Assembly (NCBI GenBank): GCA_020725985.1
Contig: DYTM01000078.1
Location: forward strand, 1 to 6,766
Length of the DNA stretch: 6,766 bases
Source: Methanomassiliicoccus sp.
GTDB lineage: Archaea > Thermoplasmatota > Thermoplasmata > Methanomassiliicoccales > JACIVX01
Direction: 5' to 3'
The position numbers and the translations under genes are program-made. The notes below the pieces were generated by a model. It made no database searches and was not told the origin of the DNA. It saw only the letters and a program-made list of their open reading frames with translations. Below, one piece after another: positions 1 through 5,782 of the stretch (position 1 is the first letter of the stretch; each line of letters begins with the position of its first letter).

Positions 1-732
1 CCAGCCTATGCGCCACCCCGTCATCGAGTATGTCTTTGAGAAGCCATTCACCGTGATGGTGCGCTCGAACATCCCGTCAAAGGAGGCGATCGAGTGATGC
101 TTCGTCCCAAAGACTATCTTCTCGTACACCTCGTCCGCCAGGACGGTCAGGTCGTGGTCTTTGACGAGGTCTGCAATGCCCTTGAGATCGTCCTTGTTCT
201 GAACCGCGCCGCACGGGTTCGAAGGGGAGTTGACCAGCACCATCCTCGTCCTGGGATTGATCGCCTCCGCCATCGCCTCCGGGGACATCCGAAAGTCCCT
301 TTCTGCTTCGAGCCTCAGGAATCTAGGGACGCCGCCAGCGAGCCTGACGCACGCCTCGAAGGTGCCCCAGGAGGGGTCGGGAAGGATGACCTCGTCCCCT
401 TCGTCCAGCATCGCCATCATGCTCATGAAGATCGCCTGCTTGGACGGGATGATGAGGACGTTCCCTGCCTCGCACGGAATGACATTCTCCTTCTTGCTCT
501 TCTCCGCGACCGCTTTTCTCAGCTCGGGTATCCCCGCGGAGGGGGTGTAGTGGGTGAAGTGGTCTCTCAGGGCCTTCACGCAGGCGTCGGTGATGTTGTC
601 GGGGGTCGGGAAATCCGGTTCCCCCATAGAAAAAGAGAGAATCTCGACGCCCTCCTGCTTCATCTTGCTCACAAGGTTCGATATCTTGACCGTTCCAGAT
701 TCGGTCACGCGGCTCACTCGTTGAGAGACCAT
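1..732 (-). CDS. Class I/II aminotransferase (aspartate/aromatic type), N-terminal part, runs off left edge
   Basis: This gene encodes a fold-type I, PLP-dependent aminotransferase that should move an amino group between an amino acid and a 2-oxoacid in the cytoplasm. Only the first 244 codons are present, against about 380-390 for the family. The family landmarks appear in order: GEPDF (37-41), YTPSAGIPELR (62-72), NSPSNPCG (168-175) with the cofactor-contacting Asn172, ADEVYEKIVF (199-208) with Asp200 for the pyridine nitrogen and Tyr203, and FSKTYSMTGWRIG (231-243) with the Schiff-base Lys233 and phosphate-binding Arg241. Cys174 stands where Thr or Ser is usual. The ATG at 730-732 is chosen because a TATA-like element is centred 27 nt upstream, which fits a leaderless message, and MVSQRVSRV resembles family N-termini. 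It diverges from pdxS. Substrate specificity (aspartate, aromatic or alanine) cannot be decided because the C-terminal part is missing. Confidence 0.93.
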   Translation of the reverse strand, partial: MVSQRVSRVTESGTVKISNLVSKMKQEGVEILSFSMGEPDFPTPDNITDACVKALRDHFTHYTPSAGIPELRKAVAEKSKKENVIPCEAGNVLIIPSKQAIFMSMMAMLDEGDEVILPDPSWGTFEACVRLAGGVPRFLRLEAERDFRMSPEAMAEAINPRTRMVLVNSPSNPCGAVQNKDDLKGIADLVKDHDLTVLADEVYEKIVFGTKHHSIASFDGMFERTITVNGFSKTYSMTGWRIGW

Positions 733-753
733 CGGGGCGAGAGATAAGCGCCG

Positions 754-764
754 TCTATTTTAGA
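754..764 (-). promoter_or_regulatory. TATA-like element of the aminotransferase gene
   Basis: On the minus strand this reads TCTAAAATAGA, an AT-rich block in otherwise GC-rich sequence, centred 27 nt before the aminotransferase ATG at 732. That spacing places transcription start at or next to the ATG, and no Shine-Dalgarno sequence precedes the start, so a leaderless mRNA is inferred. The element is also a perfect inverted repeat (TCTA, 3-nt centre, TAGA). Confidence 0.55.
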
Positions 765-780
765 TTTTCCTCTTCCGAAG

Positions 781-846
781 GTTCCCGAACGAAGGCGGAT
801 ACGACAAACGCACCAGGACACCTGGATTCCCGAGGTCTTTTCGAAA
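781..846. promoter_or_regulatory. Cluster of small inverted repeats, possible operators of the divergent promoter region
   Basis: Three short inverted repeats lie upstream of pdxS: GTTCCCGAAC (781-790), CCAGGACACCTGG (813-825, 5-bp arms around ACA) and TTTCGAAA (839-846). The last abuts the pdxS TATA box, where a BRE or a repressor would sit. Such dyads suit dimeric transcription regulators, but each is short and could occur by chance. No named regulator motif is recognised. Confidence 0.25.
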
Positions 847-849
847 CTC

Positions 850-857
850 ATAAATAA
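850..857 (+). promoter_or_regulatory. TATA box of pdxS
   Basis: ATAAATAA stands out in GC-rich surroundings and is centred about 36 nt before the pdxS ATG at 890. A start site 25-27 nt downstream would fall near 879-881, giving a leader of roughly 10 nt that just includes the GGTGA ribosome binding site at 880-884. Confidence 0.6.
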
Positions 858-889
858 GAGGGCACGGCTAACCCGAATCGGTGAGAAGA

Positions 890-1798
890 ATGCCGTTTGA
901 GTTGGATCTGACCAGGCTCCGGTTCGGAACCGAACTCGTGAAAAGAGGTTTTGCGAAGATGCAGCAAGGAGGGGTGGTGATGGACGTCACCAACGCCGAG
1001 CAGGCCTGCATTGCGGAGGAGGCCGGAGCGGTCGCGGTGATGGCCCTGGAGCGCGTGCCTGCGGACATCAGAGTGCAGGGGGGAGTCGCGCGAATGGCGG
1101 ATCCGCAGAAGATACTCGAAATCATGGACGCGGTCACGATCCCGGTCATGGCGAAGTGCAGGATCGGGCACTTCGTCGAGGCGCAGATACTCGAGGCCCT
1201 GGCAGTCGACATGATCGACGAGTCGGAGGTCCTCACCCCTGCCGACCCGTTCTACCACGTTGACAAGAAGAGGTTCACCGTCCCGTTCGTCTGCGGCGCC
1301 AGGGACCTCGGCGAGGCGTTGAGGCGTATCGACGAGGGTGCGGCGATGATCCGGACGAAGGGTGAGGCCGGGACGGGGAACGTCATCGAGGCGGTAAGGC
1401 ACCAGAGGGCCATCATGGGGAAGATCCGCGAGCTGAGGGGTAAGGAGGGCGAGGAGATGATGACGGTGGCAAGGGAGATCCAGGCGCCGTTCTACCTCGT
1501 CAAGGAGGTGTCCGAGCTTCAGCGGCTCCCAGTGGTCAACTTCGCGGCCGGTGGAATTGCGACTCCCGCGGATGCGGCGATGATGATGCAGCTCGGCTCG
1601 GACGGAGTTTTCGTCGGATCGGGAATATTCAAGTCCGAGAACCCCGACGAGAGGGCGCGGTCGATCGTGGAGGCGGTGACTCACTATGACGACCCCTCGA
1701 TCCTCGCAGAAATCTCGAAGGGGCTAGGGGACGCGATGAAGGGCATCGAGATATCCGCGATCAAGCCCGAGCAGCGCCTCCAGGAACGCGGCTGGTAG
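890..1798 (+). CDS. pdxS: Pyridoxal 5'-phosphate synthase, synthase (lyase) subunit PdxS
   Basis: PdxS (SNZ/Pdx1 family) builds PLP from ribose 5-phosphate, glyceraldehyde 3-phosphate and ammonia supplied by the glutaminase PdxT; it forms (beta/alpha)8 barrels in a cytoplasmic dodecamer. The 302-residue product covers the whole family length. Visible signatures are Asp32 in the GGVVMDVTN strand, Lys89 in [10 protein letters not shown] and Lys157 in [11 protein letters not shown] (the two lysines that carry covalent intermediates), [11 protein letters not shown] (51-61), and the phosphate-binding stretch [10 protein letters not shown] followed by [12 protein letters not shown] (221-249). The ATG at 890 is preferred over the in-frame GTG at 881 because GGTGA at 880-884 is a good archaeal ribosome binding site 5 nt before it and overlaps the GTG. 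No pdxT lies beside it in this window: the next gene is convergent purP, so the glutaminase must be elsewhere. It diverges from a PLP-dependent aminotransferase. Confidence 0.97.
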   Translation: MPFELDLTRLRFGTELVKRGFAKMQQGGVVMDVTNAEQACIAEEAGAVAVMALERVPADIRVQGGVARMADPQKILEIMDAVTIPVMAKCRIGHFVEAQILEALAVDMIDESEVLTPADPFYHVDKKRFTVPFVCGARDLGEALRRIDEGAAMIRTKGEAGTGNVIEAVRHQRAIMGKIRELRGKEGEEMMTVAREIQAPFYLVKEVSELQRLPVVNFAAGGIATPADAAMMMQLGSDGVFVGSGIFKSENPDERARSIVEAVTHYDDPSILAEISKGLGDAMKGIEISAIKPEQRLQERGW

Positions 1799-1832
1799 AC
1801 CCTCCGGAAAGGAACGGAACCGGATAGAAGGA

Positions 1833-2903
1833 TCAGGATACAATCTTGTCCAGGAGATCCTTCTCCTTCGCAATCCTGATCTCCCTCGCTATCCGCCGTC
1901 CGGTGCTCAGCTCAGGTTCGATCAGGTCAGAGTATGGCGAGCCCGTCACGAACGGGTTCGTTCCCGCCACGATCCTCGAGGAGACCTCGAACACCTTGAA
2001 CTCGAGCTTGTCTGTGACGATCGACTCCAGGCAGAACGGACCAACCATGCCCCCGAATAGCTCTATCGATCGGGCGATCACCCTCTCCCCCATCTCGAAA
2101 ATCTTCGGGAGGAGGCTTTCTCTCACCACGACCGGTATGTTCCCCGTGACCACGAAGGTGGGAAAGAGTCCGAGCTTATTGAGCTCCTCCTGAGCGCCGA
2201 GCTTGTACATCTCATCGATGTTGCTCTCGTCCCTCCTGTCCATAGAAAGAAGTTCGAGGCTTCCTTCTCCGATGGAGTAGCCTTCCTTGATTATGGGGGA
2301 GTAGAAGTAGTGAAGGTAGTACCTGGTGCCGAGGATGTACTCCTGGATCGTATAGGGCTGGGTGTCGTCGATCCCTAGCTTGAAGTCCGGGTAGTCCTTC
2401 GCAACGAAGAAGCCCCTCCCGCCCTTTGCACCATGGTACTTGATCAGGACCGGGCGATCGATCTTCTTCGCGTCGCTAACCTTCGCAGGCATCTCAACTC
2501 CTGCCGACACAAGCCACTCCCTCTGCTTCTCCCTGTCGGATTCCCAATTGAGCACCGCCCGATTCCCGAAGGTCGGTACCCGAAGCCTCTCGAACCTCTC
2601 GGTTCCCATGTACTCGACGAACGACCCGTGCGGGATGATGATAACGTTGCGCTGGGTCAGCTCGTCCGCCCGATCGAGAATCTCGTCGTAACTTTCAAAT
2701 CGCAGGATCTCGTCGGGCTTGGCGAGGGGGAAGGCATCGTAGAACTTCGTCTTCTGATCGACCGCGAGGCCGAGGGTTCTGAAGCCTTCGCGCCTGGCGC
2801 CGTGGAATATTTGGAGGGATGAGTGGGAGCAGAGGGTGGCGATGATAATTTCGCTTTTATCATAGCCGTCAAGGATGCCGAGAATGCCGTTCCTCTGAGC
2901 CAT
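1833..2903 (-). CDS. purP: 5-formaminoimidazole-4-carboxamide ribotide synthetase PurP (formate-dependent, ATP-grasp)
   Basis: PurP is the archaeal enzyme for the penultimate step of IMP synthesis. It formylates AICAR with formate and ATP instead of using the folate-dependent PurH transformylase. The length matches the family's about 360 residues. Counting from the upstream ATG at 2909, visible landmarks are ATLCSHSSLQIFHGAR (24-39, substrate-binding N-terminal domain), PHGSFVEYMG (93-102), the ATP-grasp strand and glycine-rich loop from RPVLIKYHG to KGGRGFFVAK (152-171), IQEYILGTRYYLHYF (188-202), and acidic residues Glu295 (FCLESIV) and Glu308 (VFEVSSRIVAGTN) typical of the metal-ATP site. 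Two in-frame ATGs, at 2909 and 2903, begin the frame. A TATA element centred at 2929 is 26 nt from the second, so 2903 fits a leaderless message better and gives 356 residues. It converges with pdxS across a 34-nt gap. Archaea often carry divergent PurP paralogues, so AICAR formylation is the likely but unproved role. Confidence 0.93.
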   Translation of the reverse strand: MAQRNGILGILDGYDKSEIIIATLCSHSSLQIFHGARREGFRTLGLAVDQKTKFYDAFPLAKPDEILRFESYDEILDRADELTQRNVIIIPHGSFVEYMGTERFERLRVPTFGNRAVLNWESDREKQREWLVSAGVEMPAKVSDAKKIDRPVLIKYHGAKGGRGFFVAKDYPDFKLGIDDTQPYTIQEYILGTRYYLHYFYSPIIKEGYSIGEGSLELLSMDRRDESNIDEMYKLGAQEELNKLGLFPTFVVTGNIPVVVRESLLPKIFEMGERVIARSIELFGGMVGPFCLESIVTDKLEFKVFEVSSRIVAGTNPFVTGSPYSDLIEPELSTGRRIAREIRIAKEKDLLDKIVS

Positions 2904-2924
2904 TATCATTGAATTCCCATTCCG

Positions 2925-2933
2925 TACTTAAAT
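2925..2933 (-). promoter_or_regulatory. TATA-like element of purP
   Basis: The minus strand reads ATTTAAGTA here, centred 26 nt before the ATG at 2903 and 20 nt before the ATG at 2909. It suggests that purP has its own promoter, separate from the co-directional membrane-protein gene that ends at 2989, and that the transcript is leaderless from the second ATG. Confidence 0.5.
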
Positions 2934-2988
2934 CTTTCCACAAATCGAATCTGGCTGGTCCCGGTCAGACGGCAATTCGACAGGGAAA

Positions 2989-3510
2989 TCACAGGCTTCC
3001 GAACCAGTTGATACCGAGGCCGTAGAACATGGCGTAAAGGATGAGGACCCTAGTGATCCCCCCGAGGAAGTTCGCGAGGACGAAGTACTTCAGCTCGAGC
3101 ACCTGGCCCTCCCGGTTGAAAAGGGAGAAGACGTAGACCGGAACAGTGTCGACCATCCCGGGAATGCTGAGGAGGAGGTAGAGCCCGACGTACCTCGTCT
3201 TGGCAACGAGCGCTTGAGACTTCTCGACGAACCACCGGAACCAGCCCCACTTCTGGGACCACCCCCTGATCCTCCCCTCAATCTTGAAGCCTATGTAGAA
3301 GACGAGAACGCTGCCGACGGCCTTCCCCGCGCCGAGGATGAGCGCCTTCATGATGAAGGGGGTGCCCGGGTTCCAGATGAGCCCGAGCTCGACCGGTATC
3401 GGGAGGATGATGGTGGCGAGGATGGAGTAGAGGAAGAAGATGATGCCATAGGAGAACGGATCGGCAGAATACTGATTCAGGAAGTTCATGAATTCTGCCA
3501 ATATGTCCAT
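2989..3510 (-). CDS. Small polytopic membrane protein, DedA/VTT (SNARE-associated) family-like
   Basis: The 173-residue product has about four hydrophobic segments, near residues 20-40, 52-77, 107-131 and 142-164, so it should sit in the cytoplasmic membrane. Three features resemble DedA/VTT proteins: LPIPVELGL (36-44), like the P-x-P-[SV]-E re-entrant motif; GAGKAVGSVLVFYIGFKIEG (60-79), like the G-A-x3-G-x4-Y-x-I-G-x3-G motif; and an Arg106 segment leading to IPGMVDTVPVYVFSLF. DedA/VTT members are implicated in lipid scrambling or proton-coupled membrane homeostasis. A specific role here is not deducible. The loop at 80-105 is rich in Trp, Lys and Arg (GWSQKWGWFRWF) and probably cytoplasmic. 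The length is a little short for DedA, which is commonly near 200. The ATG at 3510 follows an AT-rich element by about 30 nt, and no Shine-Dalgarno sequence is seen. It lies upstream of purP on the same strand with a 79-85 nt gap. Assignment is from motif resemblance only. Confidence 0.75.
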   Translation of the reverse strand: MDILAEFMNFLNQYSADPFSYGIIFFLYSILATIILPIPVELGLIWNPGTPFIMKALILGAGKAVGSVLVFYIGFKIEGRIRGWSQKWGWFRWFVEKSQALVAKTRYVGLYLLLSIPGMVDTVPVYVFSLFNREGQVLELKYFVLANFLGGITRVLILYAMFYGLGINWFGSL

Positions 3511-3523
3511 TGAGACCGCAACC

Positions 3524-3539
3524 TATTGCCTAGGTAATA
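3524..3539. promoter_or_regulatory. 16-bp near-perfect palindrome over the membrane-protein promoter, candidate operator
   Basis: TATTGCCTAGGTAATA is self-complementary at seven of its eight base pairs; the only mismatch is G3528 against T3535. It lies 14-29 nt upstream of the membrane-protein start at 3510 and touches the AT-rich block (about 3535-3545) that would serve as its TATA element. A dimeric repressor bound here would block that promoter. The half-site TTGCC/TTACC is loosely like metal-regulator (DtxR/MntR-type) operators, which is only a suggestion. Confidence 0.4.
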
Positions 3540-3616
3540 ATGCTTTTCAAGTCCGTTCGGTCGGCGGGAAAAGGGGGCTAGACAATCAGTCCAGTCATCC
3601 ACAGCATGGAGCAACA

Positions 3617-3624
3617 TTTTTAAA
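3617..3624 (+). promoter_or_regulatory. TATA box of the 204-residue protein gene
   Basis: TTTTTAAA is centred 37 nt before the ATG at 3658. A start site 25-27 nt downstream falls near 3646-3648, leaving a leader of about 10-12 nt that contains GGGAG at 3649-3653 as ribosome binding site, 4 nt before the ATG. Confidence 0.55.
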
Positions 3625-3657
3625 GCCCGAGGCCAATTACGCCATGAAGGGAGCACC

Positions 3658-4272
3658 ATGGCGCCAAAGGAAGCTGCTAAGGAGGAGGACTGGTTCTCGC
3701 AGTTGGATGCGGAACTGGAGCGGAAGACCCAGGCGATCACGAGGGACGTTGCGGACCTCAGCAATCAGAAGAGGATCGTCAACCGGACACTCATCGAGGA
3801 CTTCTGGAAGATCTGGATGAGGTTCGGAAAGATCAACGTCCACTTCACCATGGAGCCTTCCTACAGCGCCTTTGCGGCCTTCGACGAGTTCCCGGACCTC
3901 TGGAAGTTCAAGGTGGATTTCAACTTCGCCGGTGTCAACACCGTGCAGCTCCTCGACCGGACGCAGGAGCAGGGCCGGATGGGGGTTGCCCTCAAGGTCT
4001 GGTACTACACCGAGGACTCGGCACCCCGCCTCCGGATGGTCTTCGAGTATTGCGAGGGCGAGCACTACTACAAATACGCCGGGTGGAAGAGGATCTTCGG
4101 GCAGTTCGTCATCTTCGACTCTCCCTTGGTGAAGTTCGAGATGGCCAAGTTCCACGGCAAGCTCGCCGATGTGGTGAAGGCGTGGTACGAGTCGCACCTC
4201 CGCAGAAACAGGGACATCCTGATCAAGCACCTCAGGGACAACTACGAGAGAGGCGAGACCTTCACGGAGTAG
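3658..4272 (+). CDS. Conserved-looking hypothetical protein, aromatic-rich, soluble
   Basis: I do not recognise this 204-residue protein. It has a TATA box, a GGGAG ribosome binding site at 3649-3653, and the GC-rich third positions of its neighbours, so it looks like a real, expressed gene. There is no signal peptide or membrane segment. The first 45 residues are charged and predicted helical (KEAAKEEDW, LDAELERKTQAITRD). Residues about 57-155 alternate hydrophobic and aromatic residues as in a beta-rich fold (INVHFTMEP, WKFKVDFNF, VALKVWYYTED, LRMVFEYCEGEHYYKYAGW), and a basic helical tail follows (KAWYESHLRRNRDILIKHL). Aromatics are unusually frequent: 7 Trp, 17 Phe and 9 Tyr, about 16%. 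The single Cys132 lies in an EYCEGEH stretch, but no metal-binding or catalytic motif is complete. It precedes the rpa pair by 181 nt on the same strand, yet rpa has its own promoter, so a shared role is not implied. Confidence 0.85.
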   Translation: MAPKEAAKEEDWFSQLDAELERKTQAITRDVADLSNQKRIVNRTLIEDFWKIWMRFGKINVHFTMEPSYSAFAAFDEFPDLWKFKVDFNFAGVNTVQLLDRTQEQGRMGVALKVWYYTEDSAPRLRMVFEYCEGEHYYKYAGWKRIFGQFVIFDSPLVKFEMAKFHGKLADVVKAWYESHLRRNRDILIKHLRDNYERGETFTE

Positions 4273-4394
4273 GGTTCGAGCGGATCCCGACCGTCTCATG
4301 CCGTTTCTACGAGACTTACAGATAGACCGAGGAAGCGCCCTCCCATCACTGGCCGATGCCGGGCCGACCTCACTTTTGGTCTCCCCTCAATAAT

Positions 4395-4403
4395 ACATTT
4401 AAG
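4395..4403 (+). promoter_or_regulatory. TATA box of the rpa operon
   Basis: ACATTTAAG, in an AT-rich run that begins at 4389, is centred about 55 nt before the rpa ATG. The expected start site is near 4425, giving a leader of about 29 nt. This is longer than the other leaders in the window and holds a strong ribosome binding site. Confidence 0.55.
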
Positions 4404-4440
4404 GGCAACCGGGATATTGCACCACCATCGTACACCCAGA

Positions 4441-4447
4441 AGGAGGT
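4441..4447 (+). promoter_or_regulatory. Strong Shine-Dalgarno sequence of rpa
   Basis: AGGAGGT matches seven consecutive bases of the sequence complementary to the archaeal 16S rRNA 3' end and lies 6 nt before the ATG at 4454. It fixes the rpa start and suggests high translation, fitting an abundant ssDNA-binding protein. Confidence 0.8.
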
Positions 4448-4453
4448 ACGCCT

Positions 4454-5782
4454 ATGGAAAGAGAAGAACTCGCACCCCATGTGAGGGAAATTGCCAGGGT
4501 GCTCGGAAAGGATGTTGACGAACAAGCGATCTGGAAGGAGCTGGAGACCTACCTGAACCTGTACCGGGTCTCCTTGGAGACGGCGAAGAGAAGCATCGTC
4601 AAGAAGCTCGGGGGGGACCCAAGCTCTCTTGCGAAGGGAACGCGGAAGCAGATTGGTCAGCTGGGAGTGAGCGAGCAGAGCGTCGATCTCCTGGTCAAGG
4701 TCATCACGGTGAACCAGAGGGACATCGAGGTCGACGGCACCTCCAAGCCGATCCTGTACGGGATCCTGGGGGACGAGAGCGGGACCGTTCCGTTCACGGC
4801 CTGGGATGCCGACAGGTACGCTTTCGGCAAGGGGGACGTCGTTCTCATAAGGAACGCCTACACGAAGGAGTGGGGAGGCCAGCCCCAGGTCAATCTTGGG
4901 AACAGGGCGATCGTCGAGCCTCAGGACCCCGGAGCGGTCTCGATCGGAGAGGGGCAGGGGCCGTACTACCAGGAGCCCAAGGAGGTCAGGATAGCCGGGC
5001 TTCAGGACAACATGGGAAACGTCACGGTCACTGGAAGAGTGATGACCCTCGAGAAGAAGTCCGTCGAGACCTCGGCGGGGGCCAAGACCGTCTTCTCTGG
5101 GACGATCGCGGACGAGACGGGAAAGGTCCAGTTTTCGGCCTGGCACGATTTCGAATTGAAGCAGAACGAAGTGATAACGATACGGGGCGCGTACGTGAGG
5201 GGGTGGAGGGGCATCCCCCAACTCAACTTCGGTGAGAGGGCCCAGGTGATCCGACCCCAGGTCAAGTTCCCCGGCGCGGCGGAGCTGTCCAGGCCGACAG
5301 CGAGGAGCATCGGCGACCTCGAGCGGGCGGGGGGCGGGATCGAGATCCTCGTCACCGGGACGATCGTCGATATCAGAAAGGGAACGGGACTCATATTCAG
5401 GTGCCCCGAGTGCAACAGGGTGGTCCAGAAAGGGTCCTGCCGGATCCACGGAACGGTGAGCGCTTCCCCCGACCTGAGGATAAAGGCGGTGGTCGACGAC
5501 GGCTCCTCCGCCATGACAGCGATCATGGGAAGGAAGATCACCGAGTCATTGACTGGAATCGGGCTTGAGGACGCCCTCAGGAAGGCGAGGGAGGCGATGA
5601 ACCCGGATGTGATAGGAGAGAAGATCGAGGGGAAGCTCTTCGCCCAACCGGTCGAACTCGTCGGGAACGTGACGAGCGACGAGTACGGCCTGATGATGAT
5701 CGTGAGCGCGGCCAAGATCGTCGTCCCGGAGGTCCGGGAGCAGGCTGCGGCTCTCCTAGCGACGATGGAGGGTTCGACATGA
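4454..5782 (+). CDS. rpa: Replication protein A (RPA), three OB folds with a zinc finger
   Basis: This is an archaeal single-stranded DNA-binding protein that coats ssDNA during replication, recombination and repair. The 442 residues contain a helical N-terminal region (1-70, with LYRVSLETAKRSIVKKLGGD typical of euryarchaeal RPAs), OB fold 1 (about 75-155), OB fold 2 (about 185-268) and OB fold 3 (about 296-425). The third fold carries a zinc finger, Cys317-x2-Cys320-x8-Cys329-x2-His332, the CCCH arrangement known from archaeal RPAs and analogous to DNA-binding domain C of eukaryotic RPA70. OB folds 1 and 2 are visibly duplicated: DESGTVPFTAW and DETGKVQFSAW, IRNAYTKEWGGQPQVNLG and IRGAYVRGWRGIPQLNFG. 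AGGAGGT 6 nt upstream fixes the start. The stop overlaps the next start as ATGA, so the two genes are almost surely co-transcribed and translationally coupled. Confidence 0.96.
   Translation: MEREELAPHVREIARVLGKDVDEQAIWKELETYLNLYRVSLETAKRSIVKKLGGDPSSLAKGTRKQIGQLGVSEQSVDLLVKVITVNQRDIEVDGTSKPILYGILGDESGTVPFTAWDADRYAFGKGDVVLIRNAYTKEWGGQPQVNLGNRAIVEPQDPGAVSIGEGQGPYYQEPKEVRIAGLQDNMGNVTVTGRVMTLEKKSVETSAGAKTVFSGTIADETGKVQFSAWHDFELKQNEVITIRGAYVRGWRGIPQLNFGERAQVIRPQVKFPGAAELSRPTARSIGDLERAGGGIEILVTGTIVDIRKGTGLIFRCPECNRVVQKGSCRIHGTVSASPDLRIKAVVDDGSSAMTAIMGRKITESLTGIGLEDALRKAREAMNPDVIGEKIEGKLFAQPVELVGNVTSDEYGLMMIVSAAKIVVPEVREQAAALLATMEGST

Larger units (their letters stand above)
4273..4453. other. Intergenic region upstream of rpa
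   Basis: This 181-nt stretch holds the rpa promoter and ribosome binding site near its right end. Its left part contains only weak structure: a 5-bp inverted repeat (GTCTC and GAGAC near 4293-4315) and a directly repeated GGCCGA at 4351 and 4362. I see no convincing small gene, RNA or terminator. Confidence 0.5.

Noticed and set aside
94..747. A 217-codon plus-strand open frame at the left end.
   Set aside because: The minus strand of this region encodes a clear aminotransferase with ordered active-site motifs. The plus frame has shadow composition.
848..1684. A 278-codon open frame opposite pdxS.
   Set aside because: It is antisense to an unmistakable pdxS, with Arg/His/Asp-rich shadow composition.
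1803..1824. Inverted repeat TCCGG ... CCGGA in the pdxS/purP convergent gap, as a possible two-way terminator.
   Set aside because: The arms are only 5 bp with a 12-nt loop, and no T-run follows on either strand. It is too weak to call.
3637..4299. A 220-codon minus-strand open frame opposite the unrecognised 204-residue gene.
   Set aside because: The plus-strand frame has a TATA box, a ribosome binding site and a balanced, protein-like composition. The minus frame is rich in Val, Leu, Glu and Pro, typical of a shadow, and its start has no promoter signal.
4351..4367. Directly repeated GGCCGA, 11 nt apart, upstream of rpa.
   Set aside because: A six-base GC-rich repeat in a GC-rich region is expected by chance and has no further copies.
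4370..5449. A 359-codon open frame on the minus strand opposite rpa.
   Set aside because: It is antisense to the RPA OB folds, has low-complexity Arg/Asp/Leu-rich composition and no recognisable motif, and runs through the rpa promoter.
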